Shown one piece after another: positions 1-8,570 of a stretch of DNA of 56,373 nt. The notes under the pieces are model-generated. The model was not told the DNA's origin. It was given only the letters and a program-made list of their open reading frames with translations, and made no database searches. The position numbers and the translations under genes were made by a program. Position 1 is the stretch's first letter; each line of letters opens with the position of its first letter. The DNA is from Longilinea sp035560795 (GTDB taxonomy: Bacteria > Chloroflexota > Anaerolineae > Anaerolineales > Anaerolineaceae): assembly GCA_035560795.1 (NCBI GenBank), contig DATMYV010000011.1, positions 1 through 56,373 on the forward strand. Direction: 5' to 3'.

Positions 1-126
1 GTAATTAAATGTTTACACGATAATAATAAAAAATAAATCAGAACTCACCTTCGAAAATGATCAATTAATTTATATATCTAAAAAGTGGTGGTTTGAGATT
101 TACTTTCTTTACATATATTTTCCCCC

Positions 127-154
127 TTGTAATCCCCAACAATCTCACTATAAT
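127..154 (+). promoter_or_regulatory. Putative sigma-70 promoter of the DeoR-family regulator
   Basis: A -35-like TTGTAA (127-132), a 16-bp spacer and a perfect TATAAT (149-154) lie just upstream of the regulator gene. The predicted transcription start, about 161, falls inside the 10-bp repeats that follow. Upstream DNA (1-126) is very AT-rich and holds no recognisable gene. The match is by eye only. Confidence 0.6.
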
Positions 155-155
155 A

Positions 156-195
156 ATGATTGAATATGATCGTTTATGATTGGTTATGAACGAAT
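156..195 (+). promoter_or_regulatory. Four tandem 10-bp direct repeats, probable DeoR-family operator
   Basis: Four 10-bp units begin at 156, 166, 176 and 186: ATGATTGAAT, ATGATCGTTT, ATGATTGGTT and ATGAACGAAT. The spacing is exactly one helical turn. The array starts two bases after the -10 box, covers the predicted transcription start, and its fourth unit contains the ATG start codon (186-188) of the regulator. DeoR-family repressors commonly bind short repeated elements, so autorepression is inferred. No Shine-Dalgarno sequence is seen before this ATG; the repeat array occupies that place. Confidence 0.65.
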
Positions 196-959
196 TCATC
201 CCCTCCTTCGAACGTCAAACCCAAATCCTCGATCTGCTGGCCCGCCAGGGCAGTTTGAGCGTGTCGGATATTGTCGACCAGTTTTCCATCAGCGAGGCGA
301 CTGCCCGGCGCGACCTGGAAACCCTGGCCGGCGAAGGCAAGCTGCAACGGGTGCATGGCGGTGCGGTTTCATTGCGGAAAGCTCCGCCCGAACCGCCCAT
401 TCTGCAGCGCGAAAATTGGCAGGATGATGAAAAGAAACGCATCGGCCGGGCTGCCGCCGACCTGATTGGCGATGGCGAGACGGTCTTCCTCGGGTCAGGT
501 ACCACGGTGCTCGAAGTGGCGCGCAACCTGAAAAAGCGCAAGGATCTGACGGTTATCACCAACTCCCTGCCGGTGATGACAACGCTCAGCAGCCTGCCCG
601 AAATCACGGTGATCGCGCTGGGCGGCCTGTTGCGCAAGAGCGAGCTTTCCTTTATCGGCCACATCACCGAGCAATCCATCCTGGATTTACGGGCGGACAA
701 GGTCATCATCGGCATTCACGCCATCAGCCTGGAACATGGCCTGACCAATGATTACCTGCCCGAGACAATGACCGACCGTGCCATTTTGCAGATGGGACAG
801 AAGGTCCTGATTGTTGCCGACCATACCAAGTTCGGCTCGGTCTCAACGGTTCATGTGGCGGCCGTAGAGAAAATCCACACCATCATCACTGATACACACG
901 TTCCAATGGAATTTGTCGAATCCCTGCGGGCAAAAAACGTTGAAGTGATCGTTGTTTAA
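186..959 (+). CDS. DeoR-family sugar-operon transcriptional regulator
   Basis: This is a DNA-binding repressor of the DeoR/GlpR family, about 257 residues, the usual family length. The N-terminal winged helix-turn-helix covers about residues 6-60, with the family pattern of R-x-x-x-I-L-x-L-L followed by ATARRDLE in the recognition helix and VHGGA at its end. The rest is the DeoR C-terminal sensor domain, a sugar-phosphate isomerase-like fold with the phosphate-site motif FLGSGTT. Such domains usually sense a phosphorylated sugar intermediate. The ATG at 186 is preferred over the in-frame TTG at 180 because it follows the tandem repeats and begins a conserved-looking N-terminus. The gene heads a same-strand run to 13981, so it probably controls the sugar genes behind it, with tagatose or galactosamine phosphates as plausible inducers (inference). 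Confidence 0.9.
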   Translation: MNEFIPSFERQTQILDLLARQGSLSVSDIVDQFSISEATARRDLETLAGEGKLQRVHGGAVSLRKAPPEPPILQRENWQDDEKKRIGRAAADLIGDGETVFLGSGTTVLEVARNLKKRKDLTVITNSLPVMTTLSSLPEITVIALGGLLRKSELSFIGHITEQSILDLRADKVIIGIHAISLEHGLTNDYLPETMTDRAILQMGQKVLIVADHTKFGSVSTVHVAAVEKIHTIITDTHVPMEFVESLRAKNVEVIVV

Positions 960-1058
960 CCAGTCGTTTTTTCTCTCATCAGAAAGGAGTTCCCACCAAC
1001 TGTTCTGGCTGTTCCCTTCCATATAAATGTGACCCCAATAGAATAGGAGAAGAGTGCG

Positions 1059-2390
1059 ATGAAACCTTCAAGATTGTTTTCAGTTCTTTCCGTAATCCTT
1101 GCCCTGGCATTTGTGCTGTCCGCGTGCAGCACGCCGGCCGCCCCAACCGTCCAACCGACCACGGCTCCAGTGGAGCCGACTGCGCCTCCCGCTGCCGCTG
1201 GTGAAACCATCACGGTGATTTTCCCGAAGCATGAAGCCGACATCAAGGGCGCCTTCGAATCCCGCATCAAGGAATTTGAAAAAGAATCCGGCATCACGGT
1301 CAATCTCATTCAAAGCGATTGGGATTCCGTTGCGAACCGGGTCGTCCCGGAGCTGGCCACCAATGGTTCGGCCTATGACGTGGTCGAATTTGACAACGGC
1401 TGGGTGGCCGAATGGTGCGGCGCTGGCTGGGCCACGCCATTGAATGATTTTATGGCTGCCGGCTACACTGACGGCATGATTCCCGGCCTGGTCGATTTGT
1501 TTTCCTGCCCGGACGGGAAGCTCTACGGCGTGGTCTGGAATAACGACACCCGCTTCTTCCACTATAATGCAGCCAAGTTGACCGAAGCCGGTTTCACCGA
1601 GCCGCCCAAGACCTGGGAGGAATTCACTTCGCAAAGTCTGGCTGCGAAGGAAAAAGGCGCGGTGAAGTACGGTTTTGCCCCGTTCTGGAATCAGGAATGG
1701 TCTTTGGGCAACGAGTTTCACTTCTGGACTTATGCCTTCGGCGGCGAGTTGGTGGATGACAAAGCCTGCATCGTCATGAACAAGGACGCCAACACGCTGA
1801 AAGCCGTTCAGTACATGATGGACAGCCTCACGAACGGCGTCGCGGATCCAGCCGGGTTGACCTATAACCAGGCGGCCGCCCAGGATATCTTCCTGAAAGG
1901 CGATACGTTGTTCCTGCCGCAGGCCATTGCCGGCCTGATGGCCTACACCAAAGACGCGACTGTCTCCAAGGTGGATGGCCAGATTAAGATCGGCCTCGTC
2001 CCCAGCGCCGATAACGGCAAGAGCGCCGCGCTGACCCTGCCCGAAGCATACGCGATCCCGGTGGGTTCAAAGCACAAAGAAGCTGCCTGGAAGTTCATTC
2101 AATATATGACCAGCAAGGAAACCAACAAGCTGCTGGCCCAGGAAATTGGGATTCTGCCGATTTGGGTCGATCTGTTCTCCGACCCCGATTTGACAGCCGT
2201 CTATCCCTTCTGGAAGGATTTCCAGGCCCAATTGGCTTCGGCCAGAGGGTTATCGAAACTGACCTGGTACAGCGACCTGGTCGATATTTCCACCGCAGAA
2301 CTCCATAAAGCGCTTTCCGGCCAGCAAACCGCCCAGGAAGCCCTGGACGCGATGGCAAAACAGTTATCAGCCTATAACTGCGTTCCATAA
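1059..2390 (+). CDS. Sugar ABC transporter substrate-binding lipoprotein (family 1)
   Basis: This is the extracellular solute-binding protein of the first ABC importer, 443 residues. It starts with a lipoprotein signal peptide ending in the lipobox LSAC at about residues 20-23. A Thr/Pro/Ala-rich linker follows, then an MalE-type two-lobed fold. The start ATG follows a good ribosome-binding site (AGGAG). Two permease genes follow directly, separated by a strong hairpin. The bound sugar cannot be read from sequence. Its position after the DeoR regulator and before tagatose-pathway genes suggests a galactose-type or amino-sugar oligosaccharide (inference). It is a different subfamily from the second binding protein at 6353, so the two systems probably import different compounds. 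Confidence 0.92.
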   Translation: MKPSRLFSVLSVILALAFVLSACSTPAAPTVQPTTAPVEPTAPPAAAGETITVIFPKHEADIKGAFESRIKEFEKESGITVNLIQSDWDSVANRVVPELATNGSAYDVVEFDNGWVAEWCGAGWATPLNDFMAAGYTDGMIPGLVDLFSCPDGKLYGVVWNNDTRFFHYNAAKLTEAGFTEPPKTWEEFTSQSLAAKEKGAVKYGFAPFWNQEWSLGNEFHFWTYAFGGELVDDKACIVMNKDANTLKAVQYMMDSLTNGVADPAGLTYNQAAAQDIFLKGDTLFLPQAIAGLMAYTKDATVSKVDGQIKIGLVPSADNGKSAALTLPEAYAIPVGSKHKEAAWKFIQYMTSKETNKLLAQEIGILPIWVDLFSDPDLTAVYPFWKDFQAQLASARGLSKLTWYSDLVDISTAELHKALSGQQTAQEALDAMAKQLSAYNCVP

Positions 2391-2400
2391 ATCAAGTTGT

Positions 2401-2440
2401 AACCCTGGGTCTGGATGATTGCCATCCAGATCCAGGGGTT
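2401..2440 (+). other. Intercistronic hairpin between binding-protein and permease genes
   Basis: A 17-base arm (2401-2417) pairs with 2423-2440 across a 5-base loop, with one G-T pair and one bulge. It sits between the binding-protein stop codon and the first permease. Only four T residues follow the 3' arm, so it looks more like an RNA-processing or stability element, or a leaky terminator, than a full terminator. The same arrangement recurs at 7631-7660 and 46710-46746. Confidence 0.7.
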
Positions 2441-3361
2441 TTGCGTAAACCAACCTCGATGAGAAATCCCCTTAAATCGCTTTCGGATAACAAACGGACT
2501 TTAGGCTGGGCATTATCGCTGCCAGCCGTGCTTGCCATCCTGGGGATCGTGGTCATTCCGGTCATACAGTCATTGATCCAAAGTTTTTACCAGAGGGATT
2601 TATCCCGCCCGCAGTTGGATGCATTTATTGGTCTGCTTAATTATCAAAATTTATTCGCAGACGCGCGTTATCTTCATTCGATGCTCGCCACCTTCCGGTT
2701 TTCGCTGATCTCGGTCATTTTTGAATTGATCCTGGGGGTCTCGATCGCGCTGGTGTTGAACAAAAACTTTGTCGGCCGGGGTTTCGTGCGCGGTTTGATG
2801 ATTTTACCGTGGGCCATGCCCTCCATCGTCAATGCCGCCATGTGGAAATGGATTTATAACGCCGATTACGGGGTTCTGAATGCCCTGCTGACGCAGGTGG
2901 GTATTTTGGACCAGTACAAAATCTGGTTGAGCGATCCGTTTTGGGCGACAGCGTTGATCATCCTGGCGAATGTCTGGAAAGAAACGCCCTTTACGGTGCT
3001 GATGGTGCTGGCGGCATTGCAGACCGTGCCGGATGAACTGTATGAGGCCGCCAAAGTGGACGGTTCTTCAGCCTGGCAGTCGTTCATCAGCATCACCGTT
3101 CCTTTGATCCTGCCGGTGCTGATGATCGTCAGCATGCTCCAGTTCATCTGGGGTTTCCAGACCTATGAATTGATCACGATCATCACGGGCGGCGGGCCGT
3201 TCAGCACGACCGAAATGGTGACGCTGCGCGTTTATGCAACCACCTTCCGTTCGCTGCGTTTTGGTTACGGCTCAGCCATGGCCTATCTGACCAGCCTGTT
3301 CATTCTGGTTCCGGTGGTCATCTACATCCGCTCTGCTTATAAGAAGGTTGTGGAGTACTGA
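2441..3361 (+). CDS. Sugar ABC transporter permease, MalF-type
   Basis: This is the first inner-membrane subunit of the ABC importer that starts at 1059. It has about six hydrophobic helices and the EAA loop that docks the ATPase, seen near residue 200 as EAAKVDG followed by a conserved P-x-x-x-P region. The start is uncertain: a TTG at 2441 follows AGGGG closely, while the in-frame ATG at 2459 has no clear ribosome-binding site. Its stop overlaps the start of the next permease (TGATG), indicating translational coupling. No ATPase gene lies nearby, so a shared MsmX-type ATPase encoded elsewhere is expected. Confidence 0.9.
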   Translation: MRKPTSMRNPLKSLSDNKRTLGWALSLPAVLAILGIVVIPVIQSLIQSFYQRDLSRPQLDAFIGLLNYQNLFADARYLHSMLATFRFSLISVIFELILGVSIALVLNKNFVGRGFVRGLMILPWAMPSIVNAAMWKWIYNADYGVLNALLTQVGILDQYKIWLSDPFWATALIILANVWKETPFTVLMVLAALQTVPDELYEAAKVDGSSAWQSFISITVPLILPVLMIVSMLQFIWGFQTYELITIITGGGPFSTTEMVTLRVYATTFRSLRFGYGSAMAYLTSLFILVPVVIYIRSAYKKVVEY

Positions 3362-4212
3362 TGTCCATCCGCAAACTCATTCCCCGCATTTTGTTATACC
3401 TGGTTGTCCTGCTGATCGTCATCTGGACGGTCGCTCCTTATGCCTGGCTGGTCATCTCTTCACTGTCGCACAAAATCGACCTGGTGACCGTGCCATTAAA
3501 ATGGAGCCCGCTGCGCCTGACGTTCGACAATTACCGTTCGCTCTTCTTCGCCAACGGCGAAACCTCTGTCAATGTGGGCTTATTTTTTACCGCTCTGAAA
3601 AACTCGGCCATTATCTCGCTCTCAACCATGCTGATCTGCATGCCGTTGGGGGTCATGGCGGCTTATGCAGCTACCCGGCTAAAATTCAAGGGCAGCAACG
3701 GCATCATTCTTACCAGCATGATCACCCAGCTCATCCCGCCCATCATCCTGGTCATCCCGTTGTACGTCATCATGCGAAAATTCGTCCTGATCGACAAACA
3801 AATCGGTTTGATTCTGGTCGATATCACCATCGGTTTACCACTGGTGATCTGGATGATGCGCGGTTATTTGGCTTCCATCCCGGCTGATTTGGAAGATGCC
3901 GCCCGCATCGATGGATGCACCTATATGGGTGCGCTGGTGCGGGTGATTTTGCCGCTGGCTGGGCCAGGCCTGGTGAGCGTGATGATCTTTGCTTTTATCG
4001 CTTCCTGGAACGAGTATCTGTATGCTTACGTGTTTACCAACGTCCAGGCGAAAACACTGCCGGTGTTGATCGGCGAATTCAGCACGAAGCTTGGCCTGGA
4101 ATATCTCAAAATCGCCGCAGCCGGCGTGCTGGCCAGCCTACCGCCCGTCCTTCTGGCGCTGGGGTTCCAAAAATTCATCATCCGCGGCCTGACGTCCGGG
4201 GCTGTTAAATAG
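3361..4212 (+). CDS. Sugar ABC transporter permease, MalG-type
   Basis: This is the second permease of the importer encoded from 1059. It has 283 residues, about six transmembrane helices and an EAA loop near residue 178 (EDAARIDG). Its ATG at 3361 overlaps the previous stop codon by one base. The N-terminal helix (about residues 10-30) is followed by the short periplasmic stretch typical of MalG-type subunits, in contrast to the long insertion in the paralogue at 47752. An amidohydrolase gene starts 23 bases downstream, so transport and intracellular processing genes are very likely on one transcript. Confidence 0.92.
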   Translation: MSIRKLIPRILLYLVVLLIVIWTVAPYAWLVISSLSHKIDLVTVPLKWSPLRLTFDNYRSLFFANGETSVNVGLFFTALKNSAIISLSTMLICMPLGVMAAYAATRLKFKGSNGIILTSMITQLIPPIILVIPLYVIMRKFVLIDKQIGLILVDITIGLPLVIWMMRGYLASIPADLEDAARIDGCTYMGALVRVILPLAGPGLVSVMIFAFIASWNEYLYAYVFTNVQAKTLPVLIGEFSTKLGLEYLKIAAAGVLASLPPVLLALGFQKFIIRGLTSGAVK

Positions 4213-4235
4213 AAGAAGCGATAACGAGGAGTGCT

Positions 4236-5264
4236 GTGGAGCTAACCCAGTTCAAACCCAGATCGCAACTGGTGACAAAACAAACCCGCATCGATCGGCC
4301 AAAATTCCCGGCTGTCGACGCCCACAACCATCTCGGGCAATTTGGCGATGATGCCATTGCCAAACTGCCGCTCAACCAGCTTTGCGACCGGCTGGACGAG
4401 GCCGGCGTCACTCATTACGTCGACCTGGACGGCGGTTGGGGGGAAGCCGTGCTGCGCCAGCACCTCGATTATCTTGCGCCGCGACAGGAGCGCTTTCAGG
4501 TCTTCGGCGGGGTGGATTGGTCGCGCTGGCCTGAACTGGGCGACGCTTTTCCGGAGGCGGCCGCGAAGCGCCTGGAAGTGCAGCACGGCTGGGGCGCGCG
4601 CGGTTTGAAAATTTGGAAACCCTTTGGCCTTCAGGTGCGCGATCAGCACGGCCTGCTGGTCAAAGTGGATGACGAACGCCTTGCGCCCATCTGGGAGACC
4701 GCCGGGCAACTCGGTCTGCCGGTGATGATTCACATTGCCGACCCGGTGGCTTTCTTCGACCCGATCGATGAAACCAACGAACGCTGGGAAGAATTGGGCG
4801 AGCATCCCGATTGGGCTTTCACCAGCCCGCCTTACCCGCCATTCCTGGAACTGGTAAACGGCTTGAAACGCCTGGTTTTGCGCCACCCGGGCACGACCTT
4901 CATTGGCGCGCATGTCGGCTGCTACGCCGAAAACCTGGCCTGGGTGAGCAACCTGCTTGAGCAGGCTCCGAACTTTTATGTGGATATTTCCGGTCGCACC
5001 GGCGAGTTGGGCCGCCAGCCCTACACGGCGCGCAAATTCTTTCTGCGCCACGCCGACCGCATCCTTTTTGGACTGGATGAAGGACCTTCGGTCGAAGGCT
5101 ACCGGCTGGTTTACCGTTTTCTGGAAAGCGACGACGAATACTTCAACTACAATACCAGCGAAGTCCCGCAGCAGGGACGCTGGTATGCCTACGGCCTGTA
5201 CCTGCCGGACGATGTGCTCTCGCAGGTTTACCGCGGAAATTCGATGCATGTGCTGAAAATTTAA
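4236..5264 (+). CDS. Amidohydrolase-2 family metal-dependent hydrolase
   Basis: This 342-residue TIM-barrel hydrolase carries the metal-ligand pattern of the Amidohydro_2 family: DAHNH near residue 29, a histidine in MIHIAD, another in GAHVG, and a late aspartate in FGLDEG. All the expected metal-site residues appear intact. The start is GTG at 4236, preceded by GAGGAG. It lies between the first transporter and a SIS-domain isomerase, where a sugar deacetylase, lactonase or decarboxylase could serve. It is not the classical NagA/AgaA deacetylase by sequence style, so the reaction is unknown. A role in trimming an imported amino sugar before isomerisation is a context-based guess. Confidence 0.8.
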   Translation: MELTQFKPRSQLVTKQTRIDRPKFPAVDAHNHLGQFGDDAIAKLPLNQLCDRLDEAGVTHYVDLDGGWGEAVLRQHLDYLAPRQERFQVFGGVDWSRWPELGDAFPEAAAKRLEVQHGWGARGLKIWKPFGLQVRDQHGLLVKVDDERLAPIWETAGQLGLPVMIHIADPVAFFDPIDETNERWEELGEHPDWAFTSPPYPPFLELVNGLKRLVLRHPGTTFIGAHVGCYAENLAWVSNLLEQAPNFYVDISGRTGELGRQPYTARKFFLRHADRILFGLDEGPSVEGYRLVYRFLESDDEYFNYNTSEVPQQGRWYAYGLYLPDDVLSQVYRGNSMHVLKI

Positions 5265-5298
5265 TCTACCATCCCTGCGGGATGCGGAGGAAAATCAA

Positions 5299-6321
5299 TT
5301 GGACTTATATCATACTTACACCGAAATCAAATCACAGACGCTGGCCTGGCAAAATGCGCTGGACGTCAGCCGTGCCCAGGCTTCCGCCCTGAAAGCGCTG
5401 ACCGATCGTTACGATCAGGTAATTTTCACCGGCTGCGGATCCACTTATTACCTCAGCCTGGCCGGAGCAGCACTATTTCAGGAACTGAACGGCAAAACCG
5501 CCCGGGCAGTGCCGGCCAGCGAATTGCTGCTCAATCCATTCAGCGTAATGGCCGACGGGCAGCGCTATTTGCTGGTGGCGGTCAGCCGCTCGGGCACCAC
5601 CAGCGAAACAGTCAAGGCGGTTGAAAATTTCAAGCGCGACGGGCGCGGCGAGGTCATCGTGATCAGCAATTACGACACCGCCCTGTCGCAACTTGGCGAT
5701 CTGAACGTGATCATCCCGGCCGGTCAGGAACAATCGGTGGCCCAGACCCGCTCGTTTGCCTCCATGTACGTGGCGGTGACGGCCCTGTGTGCCATTTGCG
5801 CCGGGAGAAACGACCTGCTGGATGCCATGGGCAGCCTTCCGCAGGCAGGCCAGCGCATCATGGACCAGTACGAAGAACTGGCCAAAGAAGTGGGCGAAAA
5901 TTTGGCAGCGGATCGTTTCTATTTCCTCGGCTCGGGCGGACGCTACGGGCTGGCCTGTGAGGTCAACCTCAAAATGAAAGAGATGACCTTGACTCACAGC
6001 GAGCCGTTTCACTTCATGGAGTTCCGGCACGGCCCGATGTCGATGGCCGGTGAGACAGCCGTGGTGGTCGGGCTGCTTTCCGAAAAGAATTACGAATACG
6101 AACAGGTTGTGTTGAACGAAATGCAGGAGAAAGGAGCCCGCATTTTGGCACTGTCCGACTCCCGAGGTGACGTAGTCTTTACGTCCGGCATTCCCGAGGA
6201 AGTGCGCGGCGTTTTATACCTGCCCGTTCTGCAATTAATGGCATTTTATCGCTCCCTGGCAAAAGGGCTCAATCCTGACAGCCCCAAGAATTTAACCGCT
6301 GTGGTCACGCTAAATCTTTAG
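5299..6321 (+). CDS. SIS-domain sugar-phosphate isomerase/deaminase, AgaS/GlmS-like
   Basis: This 340-residue cytoplasmic protein has two SIS domains. The first contains the sugar-phosphate loop GCGST near residue 42 and SRSGTTSE near residue 97. The second contains the EFRHGP motif near residue 237, typical of GlmS, AgaS and FrlB-type enzymes. Such proteins isomerise or deaminate amino-sugar phosphates or deglycate fructosamines. The downstream tagatose-6-phosphate kinase and aldolase make an AgaS-like role attractive, that is galactosamine-6-phosphate to tagatose-6-phosphate plus ammonia (inference). The start is TTG at 5299 behind GGAGG. A small CATCCC/GGGATG hairpin (5269-5283) precedes the gene. 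Confidence 0.82.
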   Translation: MDLYHTYTEIKSQTLAWQNALDVSRAQASALKALTDRYDQVIFTGCGSTYYLSLAGAALFQELNGKTARAVPASELLLNPFSVMADGQRYLLVAVSRSGTTSETVKAVENFKRDGRGEVIVISNYDTALSQLGDLNVIIPAGQEQSVAQTRSFASMYVAVTALCAICAGRNDLLDAMGSLPQAGQRIMDQYEELAKEVGENLAADRFYFLGSGGRYGLACEVNLKMKEMTLTHSEPFHFMEFRHGPMSMAGETAVVVGLLSEKNYEYEQVVLNEMQEKGARILALSDSRGDVVFTSGIPEEVRGVLYLPVLQLMAFYRSLAKGLNPDSPKNLTAVVTLNL

Positions 6322-6352
6322 CCTGACCACCCATAAACTAAAGGAGGAAAGA

Positions 6353-7615
6353 ATGAAAAAGATTTTGTTTGCTCTTGTTGTCGGCAGCATGCTGTTAGCG
6401 GCATGCGCCAAGGCACCGGCCGCCCAAACATCGACCGAAATATCCTTTATGATGTGGGGAGCCCCAGAGGAGCTCACCGTCTGGCAGGCCGTGGTGGATG
6501 ATTTTCACAAAGCCAACCCCAACATCACAGTCAAAGTGGATGTCTCGGATTGGGATTCATACTGGACAAAACTGAATACGCTCATTGCCGGCGGGACGCC
6601 GCCAGACGTATTTGCCATGGATGCCCCGCTTTTCCTCGATTGGCAAAGCCGCGGCGCGCTGCTGAATTTGCAGCCCAACATTGACAAAAATCCGGGTTTC
6701 CTGGATGGTTTCTACCCGCAGACCTTGACGGCCTATAAGACTGCCGACGGTTATTACGGTCTGCCGCGTGATTTCCAGTCCATCGTGCTTTTCTATAATA
6801 AAGACATGTTTGATGCAGCCGGACAGGCCTATCCAACTGCTGATTGGACCTACGACGATTTACGCACCGCGGCAAAGGCTCTGACGCTTGATACAAACAA
6901 TGACGGCAAGACCGAACAATACGGCATCTGGACCGATACCTGGGATATGGAGTTGTTCTGGAGCGAGGCCATCTGGGCTTATGGCGGCGATATCATCAGC
7001 GCCGATCATAGCAAAACGCTCATTGGCGAAGGCAAGGCGCGCGACGCCTGGGCGTACATCGACAGCCTGTATAAAGACGGCTCGATGCCCACCCCCACCA
7101 CCTCGGGCGAGTACGGCTCCGACCTGTTCCAATCCAAAATGGCTGCCATGACCACCATCGGCCACTGGGCCGTGCCGGGTTACGTCCAGGCGGGCCTGAA
7201 TTTCGATGTTGCACCCATGCCAACGGGTCCGGCCGGGAAGGCTACCAGCGTTAACAGCGCCGGCTTTGTGGTGTCGAAGGACAGCAAGAATGCCGATGCA
7301 GCTTTTGCCTTCATCAAATTTGCCCTCAGCGAAGCCGGTCAGAAACGGCTGACTGAACTTGGTTTTGCCATTCCGGTGCTCAAATCGGTTGCTGAAAGCG
7401 ACGTTTTTCTCAAGCAATCCGGTACCTTGAACCAACAAGTATTCCTCGACTCCATAGCCTTTGCCCACACCAAACCGGTCTTCAAGGGTTATGAAGAATG
7501 GGCAGGCGTGGTTGGCGATGGTCTGACCCCCGTCTTTGACGGCGATGCCGAATTGGGTCCGACGTTGGATGAAGTCGTCAAGAGTGCTGACGAGATTTTA
7601 GCGAAAAACAAGTAA
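6353..7615 (+). CDS. Second sugar ABC transporter substrate-binding lipoprotein
   Basis: This 420-residue extracellular solute-binding protein begins with a lipoprotein signal peptide whose lipobox is LAAC at about residues 15-18, with Cys18 the lipidated residue. The mature part is a family 1 sugar-binding fold with the usual early stretch of small and acidic residues and aromatic-rich binding lobes (WTYDD, WTDTWD). AGGAGG lies a few bases before the ATG. It opens a second importer inside the same locus, again followed by a hairpin and two permeases. It is more distant from the 1059 protein than expected for a recent duplication, so the two importers probably differ in substrate. Confidence 0.92.
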   Translation: MKKILFALVVGSMLLAACAKAPAAQTSTEISFMMWGAPEELTVWQAVVDDFHKANPNITVKVDVSDWDSYWTKLNTLIAGGTPPDVFAMDAPLFLDWQSRGALLNLQPNIDKNPGFLDGFYPQTLTAYKTADGYYGLPRDFQSIVLFYNKDMFDAAGQAYPTADWTYDDLRTAAKALTLDTNNDGKTEQYGIWTDTWDMELFWSEAIWAYGGDIISADHSKTLIGEGKARDAWAYIDSLYKDGSMPTPTTSGEYGSDLFQSKMAAMTTIGHWAVPGYVQAGLNFDVAPMPTGPAGKATSVNSAGFVVSKDSKNADAAFAFIKFALSEAGQKRLTELGFAIPVLKSVAESDVFLKQSGTLNQQVFLDSIAFAHTKPVFKGYEEWAGVVGDGLTPVFDGDAELGPTLDEVVKSADEILAKNK

Positions 7616-7630
7616 TTGCGGTCCCGCCGT

Positions 7631-7660
7631 CCATCTCCTCCCCGAGAGGGGAGGAGATGG
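7631..7660 (+). other. Perfect 13-bp hairpin with GAGA tetraloop between binding-protein and permease genes
   Basis: CCATCTCCTCCCC (7631-7643) pairs perfectly with 7648-7660 around the GNRA-type loop GAGA. No T-run follows, so it is not a canonical terminator. It sits 15 bases after the binding-protein stop and 13 bases before the permease ATG, with a separate ribosome-binding site AGGAGGA between. A role in protecting the 3' end of the binding-protein mRNA is the simplest reading. Confidence 0.8.
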
Positions 7661-7673
7661 CACAGGAGGATTC

Positions 7674-8561
7674 ATGAATTACGGCCTTAAACCGCTCGGA
7701 AGGGAAAAAATCTGGCTTTGGCTGATGCTGCTGCCCACCTTGATTGGGCTGGTTTTTGGCACCATTGGTTCCCTGCTGGCAACACTCGGCCTCAGCTTCT
7801 TTGATTGGGATTTAATCAATGCTCCCAAATGGGCCGGGGTATCCAATTATGTGGCGCTGGCTGAAAACCCGGATTACGTCGAAGCCTTTACCAACACGTT
7901 GAAATTCTCTGCCGAGTATGTACCGGCGGTGGTGATCATTTCGCTTTTGCTGGCGGTTTTACTTAACCGGAAAATCCGCGGTGTAAGCATTTTTCGCACC
8001 ATTTACTTTTTGCCGGCAGTGACATCGGCGGTGGCCTCAGCCCTGGTATGGAACATGATCTACGGCAAGGACACCGGCATTCTCAACCTGCTGCTGGAAA
8101 CCCTGGGTCTCACGCCGGTGTGCTGGTTGTGCGCCGACAATGCCATGGTATCGGTGGTCATTGTAAACGTGTGGGGCGCTATTGGTGAAGGCATGATCAT
8201 CTTCCTGGCAGGGCTGACCGCCATCCCGCGAGATTATTATGAAGCTGCATCGATGGATGGTGCCAATGATGTCCAACAATTCTTTCACATCACCCTGCCG
8301 CTCATCACGCCCAGCATCTTCTTTCAAACATTGATCACGGCCATTAACGCTTTCCAGGCCTACGATTACATTTACATGCTCACCCGGCGCGGCCAGGGCA
8401 ACAGTACCGTTCCGGTGGCGGTGTATTCCATTTACCGCAACGCATTTAACTTCTTTCGCATGGGCGACGCCAGTGCCCAGGCGATCCAACTGGCACTGCT
8501 GGTCGCCTTGTTCATGGCGGTCATGTTCTGGTGGGAACGCCACTATGTGGTCTATGATTAG
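7674..8561 (+). CDS. Sugar ABC transporter permease, MalF-type (second system)
   Basis: This 295-residue membrane subunit belongs to the importer whose binding protein is at 6353. Hydrophobic helices run through the length, and the EAA loop is near residue 188 (YEAASMDG), followed by the L-P-L-I-T-P pattern. A strong ribosome-binding site (AGGAGGA) lies four bases before the ATG. The following permease starts nine bases after its stop. Substrate is not predictable from this subunit. Confidence 0.92.
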   Translation: MNYGLKPLGREKIWLWLMLLPTLIGLVFGTIGSLLATLGLSFFDWDLINAPKWAGVSNYVALAENPDYVEAFTNTLKFSAEYVPAVVIISLLLAVLLNRKIRGVSIFRTIYFLPAVTSAVASALVWNMIYGKDTGILNLLLETLGLTPVCWLCADNAMVSVVIVNVWGAIGEGMIIFLAGLTAIPRDYYEAASMDGANDVQQFFHITLPLITPSIFFQTLITAINAFQAYDYIYMLTRRGQGNSTVPVAVYSIYRNAFNFFRMGDASAQAIQLALLVALFMAVMFWWERHYVVYD

Positions 8562-8570
8562 GAGCCTGCC

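Noticed and set aside
4242..5249. Minus-strand open frame of 335 codons opposite the amidohydrolase
   Set aside because: The + strand frame has intact metal-site motifs and a ribosome-binding site; the reverse frame has neither.
7631..7660. Hairpin as a Rho-independent terminator
   Set aside because: The stem is strong but no T-run follows, and the next gene of the same transporter starts 13 bases later, so a stabilising or processing role is preferred.
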